Positions 16,072-24,563 are shown, counted from the stretch's first letter. The stretch: DNA of 56,777 nucleotides from Dehalococcoidia bacterium (GCA_020847765.1 JADLBJ010000124.1:1-56777); one strand, 5' to 3'. Made by a program: numbers and translations. The notes: generated from the letters alone by a model not told the origin.

Positions 16072-17321
16072 GCGAGGGAGAGCAGCACCACGAGGCCGCC
16101 TGCGCCCACGGCAACGGTGTTCTGAACGACCGAGTTGACGCGCGCCCCCATCAGCCGGCGGTCGTTTACGAGGCGGATGGCGAGGAAGAGGATGACCGGC
16201 AAGAGCACGCCGCCGACCACATTCGGCAGGAAGAGGAGGGCGAGCAGGGGGGCGCCGGGGATGAGCACGGCGGCCGCGCCGAAAGCCAGCAACCCGCCGA
16301 AGAGGCCGAAGAAGACGGGCGCCTCGCGCACGCCCCGGTTCAGGCTGCGTTCCCAGCCGAACGCCTCGCAGACGGCGTAGGCGGTGCTCAGGGGGAGAAC
16401 GACCATCGCCATGAGGGCGGCGTTCAAGAGGCCGACGGCGAACAGCTCGGCGGCCAGGCTGCCCGCCAGCGGGTGCAGTGCCTGCGCGACGTCCTCGACG
16501 CTGCTGGCCGGCTGGCCGTTCGTCCACAGCGTCGCTGCGGCGGTGAGGATGATGAAGAAGGCGATCAGGTTGGTGACAAAGGCACCTGCGTACGCGTCCA
16601 GGCTGACGAAGCGCACTTCTCGCTCGCCCAGCCCTTTGTCGACGACGCTCGACTGGTTGTAGAACATCTGCCAGGGCGTGATGGTGGTGCCGATGAGACC
16701 GATGAGGATCGTCAGGTATTCGACGTTCATTTCGAGGCGAGGGACCGTCGCGCCCTTCGTCACCTCTGCCCAGTCCGGGCCCGCCACGAACCCGGTGATG
16801 ATGTAGGCGCCGGAGATCACGGAGACGGCGAGCAGGATGATCTCGACTTTGCGGTACGACCAGTAGGCGACGACCGTGAAGACCGCCACTGCTGCTAGCG
16901 GTACGCTGAGGTAGCGGGACACGCCGAAGATCTCGGAGGCGCCCGCCACGCCCGCGAACTCCGCCACCGTCGTGGCGCCGTTGGCGACGAGCAGGGTGGC
17001 CATTGCCAGCAGGGAGACGCGGACGCCAAAGCGCTCGCGGATGAGGTCGGCCAGGCCCTTGCCGGTGACGGCGCCCATGCGCGCCACCATCTCCTGCACG
17101 ACGGCGAGGGCGATGAGCGTGAGAACGAGGGCCCAGATCATGGAGTAGCCGAATTTGGCACCCGCCAGGGAGTAGCCTGCGATGCCGGTCGCGTCGTCGT
17201 CGACGATGCCGGTGATCACGCCCGGGCCCATGATGGCGGTGAAGAGCGCCAGGCGGCGCAGGAAGGGCGTTGCTCGCGCCCGTGCAACCGGGCTCCGCAG
17301 CACCCGGTCGAGTGCCGTCAC
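16026..17321 (-). CDS. Nramp-family metal ion permease
   Basis: 431 residues with about 11 membrane helices. The first helix reads GPGVITGIVDDDATGIAGYS, where classical Nramp proteins have DPGN. TM6 has IGTTITPWQMFYNQSSVVDKG in place of the classical Met-Pro-His region. This DDD-type branch has altered metal ligands and may not be Mn2+/Fe2+ selective. GTG 17321 starts 4 bases after the stop of the gene for a soluble MgtE-like Mg2+ sensor, so the two are co-translated. Mg2+ transport is therefore a reasonable inference; Mn2+ transport is the alternative. Confidence 0.88.
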   Translation of the reverse strand: MTALDRVLRSPVARARATPFLRRLALFTAIMGPGVITGIVDDDATGIAGYSLAGAKFGYSMIWALVLTLIALAVVQEMVARMGAVTGKGLADLIRERFGVRVSLLAMATLLVANGATTVAEFAGVAGASEIFGVSRYLSVPLAAVAVFTVVAYWSYRKVEIILLAVSVISGAYIITGFVAGPDWAEVTKGATVPRLEMNVEYLTILIGLIGTTITPWQMFYNQSSVVDKGLGEREVRFVSLDAYAGAFVTNLIAFFIILTAAATLWTNGQPASSVEDVAQALHPLAGSLAAELFAVGLLNAALMAMVVLPLSTAYAVCEAFGWERSLNRGVREAPVFFGLFGGLLAFGAAAVLIPGAPLLALLFLPNVVGGVLLPVILFLAIRLVNDRRLMGARVNSVVQNTVAVGAGGLVVLLSLAYLVVALLEAFNVVG

Positions 17322-17325
17322 CGGG

Positions 17326-18555
17326 TTAGACCCGCGTCAGCCGGGGCCGCGTGCGCCAGGCCCGCGGCGCGAAGAGGTCGATGACGTCGCTGATGGCGAC
17401 CTCACCGACGAGGTGGCCGTCTTCGTCCACCACCGGCACGCTGAGGAGACCGTAGTGTACGAGCATGCGCGCCACTTCTTCGTCCGGGTCATTGGTGCGG
17501 ACGGAGTGGACCTCCCGCTGCGCGACCATGCCCGCCTCGACGTCGTCCGGGGCGGCGATCAGGGAGGCGAGCGAGATTGTGCCCGCGAGGCATTCGTTGC
17601 CGTCGACCACGTAGAGCTGGCTGACGGGGTCTCCCTCGCGGCTGGCTGCGCGCACCGCCTGGATGGCCTCGCCGACAGTGGCCTGCAGGGGAACGGCGAC
17701 GACGCCGGTGTCCATGAGACCGCCGGCCGTGTTCTCCGGGTAGGCCATGAGGTTGCGGACCTCGTCGGCGGCGGTCGGCTCCATCAGCCGCATCAGCTCG
17801 CCGGCGCGGTCTTCGTTCATGTCGCCGAGGACGTCAGCCGCCTCGTCTGGCTCCATCTCTTCGAGCACGTCCGCCGCCTCTTCCGGCTCCATGGCCGAAA
17901 GGACGGCCGCCTGCCGCTCGTCGGGGAGCTCTGCCATCGCCCGCGCGGCCGTCTCGTCGTCCAGCGCCTCGAAGACGTCGGCTGCCTCGCCGGGCGACAT
18001 GCGCTCGACGACGCTGGCGATGTCGGCCGGGTGCATGCGCCGCACGCGCTGGTAGGGGACGCGGAGCTGGACGTCGCGCAGTGCCGGGCCGATGTCCACC
18101 TGCTCCCAGTCAATCAGGGGGACGCGCCGCGCGAAGCGGCCGCCGAGGCCGATGCGGCGCAAGAGGCCCGCCGTCGAGCCGTCGACGCCGGCAACCCGCA
18201 GCTCGTCGTTCAGGGGCGTGAGGGCGATGTCGTTCACCCGGACGAGCTTCACGCCCTCCGTGTCGACGATCTGGCGGTCGAGCACGTCGCGCCCGAGCCA
18301 GACCGCGTCGCCGTCCTCGTCGGCGACGTGATAGCGCGTCGGCTGGAAGCGCCGGCGCAGGGCGGTGCCCCCGGGCGTGACGGACGCCACGTCGGACCAG
18401 GGCACGACGCAGAGGCGGTCGCCGGCGCGCACGATAACGGACTCGATTGGGGGGTAGGGCAGGTCGGTGCGGACGATCAGGTCGCGGAGGGTGCCGACGC
18501 GGCTGCCGTCTGCGTCGCGCACGGGCCGGTTGCGGATCTGGCTGACGAATGGCAT
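17326..18555 (-). CDS. MgtE-N / CBS-domain protein with N-terminal PRC barrel
   Basis: 409 residues, soluble. Residues 1-170 contain two PRC-barrel-like segments (VRDADGSRVGTLRDLIVR and ILDRQIVDTEG-type). About 175-270 is the MgtE N-domain helical repeat with clustered acidic residues: HPADIASVVERMSPGEAAD, FEALDDETAARAMAELPDE and EPEEAADVLEEMEPDEAAD. A CBS pair (about 275-395) follows, beginning MAYPENTAGGLMDTGVVAV. The order matches the Mg2+-sensing cytosolic part of MgtE, but the five-helix channel domain is missing. The next gene supplies an Nramp-like membrane domain instead. ATG 18555 has GGGAGG 7 bases upstream. It probably gates or regulates the permease in response to Mg2+. Confidence 0.85.
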   Translation of the reverse strand: MPFVSQIRNRPVRDADGSRVGTLRDLIVRTDLPYPPIESVIVRAGDRLCVVPWSDVASVTPGGTALRRRFQPTRYHVADEDGDAVWLGRDVLDRQIVDTEGVKLVRVNDIALTPLNDELRVAGVDGSTAGLLRRIGLGGRFARRVPLIDWEQVDIGPALRDVQLRVPYQRVRRMHPADIASVVERMSPGEAADVFEALDDETAARAMAELPDERQAAVLSAMEPEEAADVLEEMEPDEAADVLGDMNEDRAGELMRLMEPTAADEVRNLMAYPENTAGGLMDTGVVAVPLQATVGEAIQAVRAASREGDPVSQLYVVDGNECLAGTISLASLIAAPDDVEAGMVAQREVHSVRTNDPDEEVARMLVHYGLLSVPVVDEDGHLVGEVAISDVIDLFAPRAWRTRPRLTRV

Positions 18556-18602
18556 CGATTCGCCTCCCGGTGCGATGTCTGGGAGGCGGACCGGCGCGGA
18601 TA

Positions 18603-18690
18603 GGCCGCAGCCGGCGACAGCTAGCCGCGTTCTACGGCCTTACCGGGGCGGTTCCTCCCCGGGCGGGGTGTGGCGGGTACTGTGCCCGCC
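18603..18690 (-). promoter_or_regulatory. Structured 5' leader of the MgtE-like/Nramp operon
   Basis: Three successive hairpins can be drawn in the minus-strand leader. GGCGGG pairs with CCCGCC (18690-18672). CCGGGG pairs with CCCCGG with an 8-base loop (18662-18643). GGCCG/CGGCC (18639-18603) encloses GCGGC/GUCGC with an AGCUA-type loop. The last arm ends about 48 bases before the start codon. The conserved GGUGAGGCUCC of the M-box Mg2+ riboswitch is not present. Hairpins are easy to find in GC-rich DNA, so this is only a candidate. Confidence 0.28.
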
Positions 18691-18838
18691 GTCGTTCGTA
18701 CACATAAAGACCGGTAGCAACCTCGCGAACGCGTTCCCGCGCGTGCGTGATCTCTTCGCCTACCCTACGCCCTCGATGCTTTCGGGGCAACGCTGCTGGC
18801 TGGGCCGCTTCGTTCGACGCGGGCCGCGGTGGAGAAGC

Positions 18839-18915
18839 TGGGGCGAGCGGAGGGGTTCGAACCCTCGATCTTCTGGGCCACAACCAGACGCGTTAACCAC
18901 TACGCTACGCCCGCC
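18839..18915 (-). tRNA. tRNA-His (GTG anticodon)
   Basis: The minus strand folds as a full cloverleaf. Acceptor GCGGGCG pairs with CGCTCGC. The D-arm region is AGCGTAGTGGTTAACGCG. The anticodon stem TCTGG/CCAGA holds loop TTGTGGC with anticodon GTG. The T arm is GAGGG-TTCGAAC-CCCTC. The extra G at position -1 (18915) faces discriminator C73, the identity pair of histidine tRNA. The 3' CCA is encoded (18841-18839). Confidence 0.95.
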
Positions 18916-18974
18916 GCGCAGACGCTGATCGTACCAGAGGCGGCCGCTTAGGCGTACCGCTGCTCAGCTTCTGC

Positions 18975-19640
18975 TCAGTACTTGGAGACGTTGATCTCCT
19001 CCATTCGCCCGCTCACCAGGTAGATCACGCGTTCGGCGATGTTTGTGCAACGGTCGGCGATCCGCTCGAGGTTGTGGGACGTCCACAGGAGGTAGGTGTT
19101 CCGCTGGATAGTCGTCGGGTCCGCGACCATCGCGCGGGTGGCCTCGTCGTAGACGCTGTCCTGCAGCCGGTCGACTTCGTCGTCGGCCTCGCAGATGCGC
19201 CGTGCCGCCGCGACGTCGTGCTCGATGTACGCCTGCAGGCTGTCGCGCAGCATGGCGACGGCGCGGTCGGCCATGGCCGGGATATCGCCCAGCCGCCGGG
19301 GGAGTGGCTCGTCGTCCATGAGGATGTTGATGCGTGCTATCCCCTCGGCGTGGTCGGCGATGCGCTCCAGGTCGGTGACGATGAAGAGCATGCTGACGAG
19401 AGCGCGCAGGTCCGTCGCCATCGGCTGCTGGGAAGCGATGACGAAGATGCACTTCTCTTCGATCTCGAAGCGCCGGGCGTTGATCTTCTGGTCGTCTTCG
19501 ACGATGCGGCGGGCGGCGACGACGTCGCCCGCACGCAGCGACTCCATTGCGTCCAGCAGCGCCTTCTCGGCCATCGAGCCGAGGGCGAGGACCTCGTCCT
19601 GGAGCTGGGTGATCTCGCGGGTGAACAGGTCGCGAGCCAT
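18975..19640 (-). CDS. phoU: Phosphate transport regulator PhoU
   Basis: 221 residues with the two three-helix repeats of PhoU. The metal-binding signatures are TDLERIADHAEGIARIN in repeat 1 and SHNLERIADRCTNIAERVIYL in repeat 2 (ExxxDxxxN type). It links Pst transporter activity to the histidine kinase and keeps the phosphate regulon off when phosphate is plentiful. It is the last gene of pstSCAB-phoU, 12 bases after pstB. Confidence 0.95.
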   Translation of the reverse strand: MARDLFTREITQLQDEVLALGSMAEKALLDAMESLRAGDVVAARRIVEDDQKINARRFEIEEKCIFVIASQQPMATDLRALVSMLFIVTDLERIADHAEGIARINILMDDEPLPRRLGDIPAMADRAVAMLRDSLQAYIEHDVAAARRICEADDEVDRLQDSVYDEATRAMVADPTTIQRNTYLLWTSHNLERIADRCTNIAERVIYLVSGRMEEINVSKY

Positions 19641-19652
19641 GGGACGCCCTTT

Positions 19653-20522
19653 CTACCCGAACCGGCCGGTGATGTAGTCTTCCGTGCGCCTGTCCTGAGG
19701 CCGGGTGAAAAGTTCCTGGGTTGGCCGGTACTCTATCAGGTGGCCGGCGCCGTCCTCACCCATGAGCATGAAGGCGGTCGCGTCGGAGACGCGCGCGGCC
19801 TGCTGCATGTTGTGCGTGACGATGACGATCGTGTAGCGCTCCGCCAGACCGCGCATGAGGTCTTCGATCTTCAGCGTGGCGACGGGGTCGAGCGCCGAGC
19901 ACGGCTCGTCCATCAGGATGATTTCCGGCTCGACCGCGATCGCGCGGGCGATGCAAAGGCGCTGCTGCTGTCCCCCCGAGAGGGCTATCCCCGGCTTCTT
20001 GAGGTCGTTCCTCACCTCGTCCCAGAGCGCGGCCAGCTTCAACGCCGTCTCGACCCGGTCGCCGATTTCCGCCCGTGAGCGCACGCCCAGGAAGCGTAGG
20101 CCGGCTGCCACGTTCTCTGCGATCGACAGCGTCGGGAACGGGTTCGGCTTCTGGAAGACCATGCCGATCCGCTGGCGCACGCGCGCCGGGTCGATCCCGG
20201 GGTCGTAGACGTTGACGCCTTCGAGCAGCACGCGCCCCTCGACGCGGGCGTGCGGGGCGAACTCGTGCATGCGGTTGAACGTCCGAATCAGAGTCGACTT
20301 GCCGCAGCCGGAGGGCCCGATGAGGGCGGTCACGCTGTTGGCGGCGATGTCGAGAGAAACGTCGGCGACGGCGAGCTTGCGCCCGTACCAGGCGGACAGA
20401 TTTTCGACGCGGAGAGCGGCCCTCTGCGCCTGGGAATCGGGCTCGGGCGCCTGGCCGGCGGCGGCCGGATGCCTTTCCCTCGCCGCATCCTGCTCGGTTG
20501 GGAGGATGCCCGTGTTGCGCAT
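19653..20522 (-). CDS. pstB: Phosphate ABC transporter ATPase PstB
   Basis: 289 residues. After a variable N-terminal extension of about 37 residues comes [18 protein letters not shown], Walker [21 protein letters not shown]-loop [17 protein letters not shown] (the PNPFP stretch is specific to PstB), signature [15 protein letters not shown], Walker [17 protein letters not shown] and switch [13 protein letters not shown]. It powers phosphate import through PstA/PstC. TAGGAG lies 6 bases before the ATG, and the gene follows pstA by 9 bases. Confidence 0.97.
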   Translation of the reverse strand: MRNTGILPTEQDAARERHPAAAGQAPEPDSQAQRAALRVENLSAWYGRKLAVADVSLDIAANSVTALIGPSGCGKSTLIRTFNRMHEFAPHARVEGRVLLEGVNVYDPGIDPARVRQRIGMVFQKPNPFPTLSIAENVAAGLRFLGVRSRAEIGDRVETALKLAALWDEVRNDLKKPGIALSGGQQQRLCIARAIAVEPEIILMDEPCSALDPVATLKIEDLMRGLAERYTIVIVTHNMQQAARVSDATAFMLMGEDGAGHLIEYRPTQELFTRPQDRRTEDYITGRFG

Positions 20523-20531
20523 GGTGTACTC

Positions 20532-21404
20532 CTATTGCCTGACCGTGACGCGTGTGCCGAAGAGCGCCCGCACGATCAGGCTGACGACGAGGATGGCGCC
20601 GACCAGGAGGAGGCTCATCGCCCATGCCTGCTCGTGCCAGTAGTCATAGGGCCCGACGGCGTAGACGAAGATTCGCAGCGGCAGCGCGTCCATCGCCTGA
20701 AAGACGTCCGTGGAGAAGAACTGGTTGCCCAGCGAGGTGAAGAGAAGCGGTGCGGCCTCGCCCGCGATGCGGGAGAGGGCGAGGATGACGCCCGTCACGA
20801 TCCCCGGCGTGGCCGTGGGCAGGACGACGCGGAGGACCGTGCGCCAGCGTGGGGCCCCCAGTGCGTAGGCCGCTTCGCGCAGAGAGCGCGGCACGAGCAG
20901 GACCATCTCCTCGGTGATGCGGGCGACGATGGGGATGAGGATGATCGCCAGAGCGAGCGCTCCTGCGAAGGCTGTGAACCCCTTCTGCGGCAGCACCACC
21001 AGCCCGTAGACGAAGAGGCCGACCGTGATCGAGGGGATCCCCGCCATCACGTCGACGAGGAAGCGGATGACGGTGCCCAGTCGGTTCTGGCCGTATTCGG
21101 CGAGGAAGACGCCGCAGCCGATGGCGATCGGGGTGCCGATGGCGGTGGCCAGGCCAACCATGATGGCGCTCCCGGCGATGGCGTTGCGCACGCCCCCCCC
21201 GGGTCGTCCGGGCCGGTTCGGGTCCTGTGTGAGGAGGTCGAGCGTCAGGCCGCCGATCCCCTTGGTCACGAGGTAGAAGAGGATGAAGAACAGCGGCACG
21301 AGGGCGACGACGACGGCGAGCACCATCACGCCGGTCATCAGCCGGTTGGCTGCCCGCCGCCGGCGGTAGAGCGTTTCCGAGCGTTCGAAGAGGCTGCCAG
21401 TCAT
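20532..21404 (-). CDS. pstA: Phosphate ABC transporter permease PstA
   Basis: 290 residues with six membrane helices. The first hydrophobic segment follows TLYRRRRAANRLMTG. The transport-loop region contains LREAAYALGAPRWRTVLRVVLP, the EAA motif that contacts PstB, and GVILALSRIAGEAAPLLFT is typical for PstA. The start overlaps the pstC stop by 4 bases. Confidence 0.95.
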   Translation of the reverse strand: MTGSLFERSETLYRRRRAANRLMTGVMVLAVVVALVPLFFILFYLVTKGIGGLTLDLLTQDPNRPGRPGGGVRNAIAGSAIMVGLATAIGTPIAIGCGVFLAEYGQNRLGTVIRFLVDVMAGIPSITVGLFVYGLVVLPQKGFTAFAGALALAIILIPIVARITEEMVLLVPRSLREAAYALGAPRWRTVLRVVLPTATPGIVTGVILALSRIAGEAAPLLFTSLGNQFFSTDVFQAMDALPLRIFVYAVGPYDYWHEQAWAMSLLLVGAILVVSLIVRALFGTRVTVRQ

Positions 21405-22375
21405 TCCAGCACCACCGCCCGCTGTCCCTTCGTCACGCGCCAGACGAGCAGGCGCGCGACGACGTTGATCAGGACGGTCATGACGAGGAGGACGAGGGCG
21501 ACTTCGATCAGGGCTGCGCGGTGCAGGTCGCTCTCGACTTCGGTGAACTGGTTGGCGATGACGCTCGCCATCGTGTACGCGGGGTCGAAGATGCTGTCCG
21601 GGATGCCCACGCGGTTGCCGATGACCAGCGTCACCGCCAGGGTTTCGCCCACGGCCCGGGCGAGACCGAGGATGGCTGCCCCCATGATGCCCGATCGCGC
21701 ATAGGGCAGCACCGCCAGGCGGATCATCTCCCAGCGCGTCGCTCCCAGGGCGAGGACGCCCTCCCGCTGGCTGCGCGGCACGGCGGCGATGACGTCGCGC
21801 GAGACCGCCATCACGGTCGGCAGGATCATGACGGTGAGGATCAGGCAGGCGTTGAGCAGGCCGGTCGGCAGGGGCGTGCCGTCGAGGAAGGGTGCCCAGC
21901 CGAAAGCGCGGGTGATGGCGGGTCCGAGCTGATCGCGGATGAAGGCGCCCAGGACGAAGACGCCCCAGAGGCCGTAGACGACGCTCGGGATGGCCGCCAG
22001 CAGCTCGACCAGGTACGACACCGGCCGGGCGACTGCGCGCGGGGCGATCTCCACCAGGAAGAGCGCCACGAAGACGGCGATCGCCGTCGCGAAGACGAGT
22101 GCGAAGACGGACGTGATCGCCGTGCCGACGATGAAGCTGCCCGCACCGAAGACGCCTTGCGACGGGCTCCAGGTAGTGTCCCAGGCGAAGGACGGCCCGA
22201 ACTCGCGGATGGACGGCCAGGCACCGCTCGTCAGCTCGTAGAAGAGGCCCCCAATGACGACGAGGACGACCATGGCGGCGGCCGAGACGAGCGCCGTGAA
22301 CAGCCAGTCGCCCGGCTTGAGCCGGTTCATCAGTCGCAGGCGGTGGCCGGAGCGCCCGAGCGTCGTCACTGCCAT
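21401..22375 (-). CDS. pstC: Phosphate ABC transporter permease PstC
   Basis: 324 residues with six membrane helices. Typical PstC segments are LLAAIPSVVYGLWGVFVL, the EAA loop REGVLALGATRWEMIRLAVLP and GLARAVGETLAVTLVIGN. The ATG is 22 bases after pstS. With PstA it forms the phosphate channel in the inner membrane. Confidence 0.95.
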   Translation of the reverse strand: MAVTTLGRSGHRLRLMNRLKPGDWLFTALVSAAAMVVLVVIGGLFYELTSGAWPSIREFGPSFAWDTTWSPSQGVFGAGSFIVGTAITSVFALVFATAIAVFVALFLVEIAPRAVARPVSYLVELLAAIPSVVYGLWGVFVLGAFIRDQLGPAITRAFGWAPFLDGTPLPTGLLNACLILTVMILPTVMAVSRDVIAAVPRSQREGVLALGATRWEMIRLAVLPYARSGIMGAAILGLARAVGETLAVTLVIGNRVGIPDSIFDPAYTMASVIANQFTEVESDLHRAALIEVALVLLVMTVLINVVARLLVWRVTKGQRAVVLE

Positions 22376-22397
22376 CGCAGCACCCCTCCGCGGCGTT

Positions 22398-23570
22398 TCA
22401 TGGAGCCAGCACCGCTTTGCCCTGGCAGGTGAGGGACAGCAGCGTTCGCTCGAGCCTGGTCGCGACGCTCGCCGGCACCGGGGTGTAGTTCAGTTCGTCG
22501 GCCGCCGCGGTCGCGTCCTGGGCGTGGAGCGCCCACCAGAGGAAGTCGACGAGCGGCTTCTGAGCGCTGCAGCTCTTCGCGTCCCGGTGCACGAGCATGA
22601 AGGTGAAGGCGGCGATGGGGTAGGCGTCGGCGCCTTCGGAGTTCGTGATAGAGACGCGGTAGTCCTCGGGGATCGCCACTCCCTCGGCCGCCGCCGCGGT
22701 CGAGGCGGAGCCGGGCGTGACGAAATGGCCCGCCCGGTTCTGGACGTCGGCGAAGGGCAGCTTGTTCGCCAGAGCGTAGTTCAGCTCGACATAGCCGAGC
22801 GCATTTGGCGTCTGCTTGACGGCGCTGGTCACGCCCTCGTTGCCCTTGCCGCCCTGGCCGGCGGGCCAGTTCGGGTTCTTGCTGACGCCGATCTTCGCCT
22901 TCCATTCGGGGCTCACTTTCGACAGCCAGTCGGTGAACACGAAGCTCGTTCCGGAGCCGTCGGAGCGGTGGACCACCTGGATCTTGCTGTTCGGGAGCTT
23001 CACGCCCGGGTTGATGGCCACGATCGCCGGGTCGTTCCACTTCGTGACCTGGCCGAGGTAGATCTTTGCCAGGGTCGGCCCGTCGAACCTGAGGGGCGCT
23101 TTCAGCCCCTCGAGACTGTAGGTCAGGACGACCGCTCCCATGACCATCGGAAGGTGCTGGGCGTCAGGTGCCTTGGCGAGCTCGGCGTCGGTCATGGGAG
23201 CGTCTGTGGCGCCGAAGTCGACCGTCCCTTCGGTGAACTGCTGGATGCCGCCGCCGGACCCGATGCTCTGGTAGTTGATGCGCACGCCCTTTGCTACCAG
23301 GTCGTGGTAGTCATCGGCCCAGGCCTGGTAGACGGGGGCGGCGAAGGTCGAGCCCGCGCCTGTGAGCTGGGCGCTGTCGCCCTTGCCGACGTTGACGGGG
23401 ATGCCGGCCGGGGTGGCGACCGCGGTAGGCGTCCGCGCCGGGCCGGCGGCGCCGTTACAGGCCACCGTCAGGAGCAACGCCGCCGCTGTGGCAACGAGGG
23501 CGAGCGGACCCGTTACCACCTTCCACCCTGGCCCTCCTCGTCTCGGTGTGTGCCCGCTTCGCTTTACCAT
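22398..23570 (-). CDS. pstS: Phosphate-binding lipoprotein PstS
   Basis: 390 residues. The N-terminal lipoprotein signal ends LLLTVACNG (lipid-anchored Cys at about 38), followed by a Thr/Pro/Ala linker. Binding-site motifs are LTGAGSTFAAPVYQAWADDY, YQSIGSGGGIQQF, DFGATDAPMT and VHRSDGSGTSFVFTDWLS, the last two contacting phosphate. It delivers phosphate to PstCA. ATG 23570 was chosen; a GTG 17 codons in, preceded by AGGAGG at a wide spacing, is an alternative. A PHO-box-like repeat and a TACGGT -10 lie just upstream. Confidence 0.95.
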   Translation of the reverse strand: MVKRSGHTPRRGGPGWKVVTGPLALVATAAALLLTVACNGAAGPARTPTAVATPAGIPVNVGKGDSAQLTGAGSTFAAPVYQAWADDYHDLVAKGVRINYQSIGSGGGIQQFTEGTVDFGATDAPMTDAELAKAPDAQHLPMVMGAVVLTYSLEGLKAPLRFDGPTLAKIYLGQVTKWNDPAIVAINPGVKLPNSKIQVVHRSDGSGTSFVFTDWLSKVSPEWKAKIGVSKNPNWPAGQGGKGNEGVTSAVKQTPNALGYVELNYALANKLPFADVQNRAGHFVTPGSASTAAAAEGVAIPEDYRVSITNSEGADAYPIAAFTFMLVHRDAKSCSAQKPLVDFLWWALHAQDATAAADELNYTPVPASVATRLERTLLSLTCQGKAVLAP

Positions 23571-23583
23571 GCTTGTCAGCCCG

Positions 23584-23616
23584 ACCGTAGAGCCGCTGGT
23601 TTAAGGTCGCGTTAAC
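23584..23616 (-). promoter_or_regulatory. Candidate PHO box and -10 of pstSCAB-phoU
   Basis: The minus strand reads GTTAACGCGACCTTAAACC (23616-23598), two TTAAM-type half-sites repeated at 11 bases, the spacing of PhoB/PhoP PHO boxes. Eight bases later comes TACGGT (23589-23584), a -10-like hexamer 13 bases before the pstS ATG. This matches the class II arrangement in which a response regulator replaces the -35. The PhoB-type regulator is encoded divergently next door. Confidence 0.5.
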
Positions 23617-23744
23617 AGGCTCCCGCGACGCTGCTTTTTACGCCGGGTTTGCAGAGGGCGGGAGACCCCTTTACACCTGCTCGGGCACGCTGTCACCACG
23701 ATCGGGTGACTCAACGGCCACACCCGTTCGGCACCCCTCTGGAT

Positions 23745-23810
23745 GTCGCGCCCTCCAGGCTCGCCGACCCCGAACCCGGTCTCCCGGGTGGCATGCCTGG
23801 AGGGCGCGAC
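23745..23810. repeat. Nested inverted repeat in the pstS-phoB intergenic region
   Basis: GTCGCGCCCTCCAGGC (23745-23760) is repeated as its exact reverse complement at 23795-23810, giving a perfect 16-bp stem. The 34-base loop contains a second perfect hairpin, ACCCGG-TCTC-CCGGGT (23774-23789). The right arm ends one base before CATACT (23812-23817), a possible -10 of the phoB-type gene. No T run follows, so it does not look like a terminator. Confidence 0.7.
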
Positions 23811-23852
23811 GCATACTGTTCCCGCCACCTCGCGTCGAGGTTGCCTCGTCCC

Positions 23853-24533
23853 ATGCCACAGCGAATCCTCGTCGTCGACGACGAACAGAACATCCGCGAT
23901 CTCGCCGCTCTTTACCTGCAGAAGGAAGGCTTTCTCGTCGATTGCGCCGCCGACGGCACCGAGGCGCTGGCCCGTTTTGCCCAGGTGCAGCCGGCGATGG
24001 TCGTGCTCGACCTGATGATGCCCGGCCTGGACGGCTTCGAGGTCTGCCGGGAGCTGCGGCGCGAGCACGACGTGCCCATCCTCATGCTCACCGCCCGCAA
24101 CGACGACGTCGACAAGATCGTCGGCCTGGAGCTTGGCGCCGACGACTACATGACGAAGCCGTTCAACCCGCGCGAGATGGTCGCGCGGGTGAAGGCGATT
24201 CTGCGCCGCTCCGAAGGCGGGCGCCGCCAGAGCGCCATTACCGTGGGCAACCTGACAGTCGACAAGGCTCGCCGCGAAGCGCGTATCGGCGACGAAGGGC
24301 TCGCGCTGCGCACGAAGGAGTTCGACCTCCTGATGGCGTTTGTCGAGAACTTCGGTCTGGCGCTTACCCGGGAGCAGCTGCTGACGGGCGTGTGGGGCTA
24401 CGATTATCCGGGCGAGACGCGCACCGTCGACGTCCACGTGCAGCACCTTCGCTCGAAGCTGGCTGACGCCAACCTCTCCATCGAAACCCTCCGGGGCGTT
24501 GGCTACAAGCTGGTCGAGACCACCTCGTCCTGA
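23853..24533 (+). CDS. OmpR/PhoB-family response regulator
   Basis: 226 residues from ATG 23853. The receiver domain (1-120) has the acidic pair DDE, phosphorylation site Asp53 in VVLDLMMPGLDGFEV, Thr in LMLTARNDD and Lys in YMTKPFNPREMVARV. The C-terminal winged helix includes LTVDKARREARI, LRTKEFDLLMAFVEN and RTVDVHVQHLRSKL. It is followed by its histidine kinase after 30 bases and is divergent from pstSCAB-phoU, so a PhoB/PhoP role in phosphate control is likely. A candidate -10 CATACT lies at 23812. Confidence 0.92.
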   Translation: MPQRILVVDDEQNIRDLAALYLQKEGFLVDCAADGTEALARFAQVQPAMVVLDLMMPGLDGFEVCRELRREHDVPILMLTARNDDVDKIVGLELGADDYMTKPFNPREMVARVKAILRRSEGGRRQSAITVGNLTVDKARREARIGDEGLALRTKEFDLLMAFVENFGLALTREQLLTGVWGYDYPGETRTVDVHVQHLRSKLADANLSIETLRGVGYKLVETTSS

Positions 24534-24563
24534 CGGCGCCGGGCCCCCGGGGAGGTGGGCCGC

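Noticed and set aside
18556-18838. M-box or yybP-ykoY type riboswitch before the MgtE-like gene
   Set aside because: The conserved core sequences of those classes are not present; only generic hairpins remain.
18467-18928. Plus-strand frame of 153 codons spanning the tRNA-His gene
   Set aside because: It overlaps the tRNA and the MgtE-like gene start and has no protein motifs.
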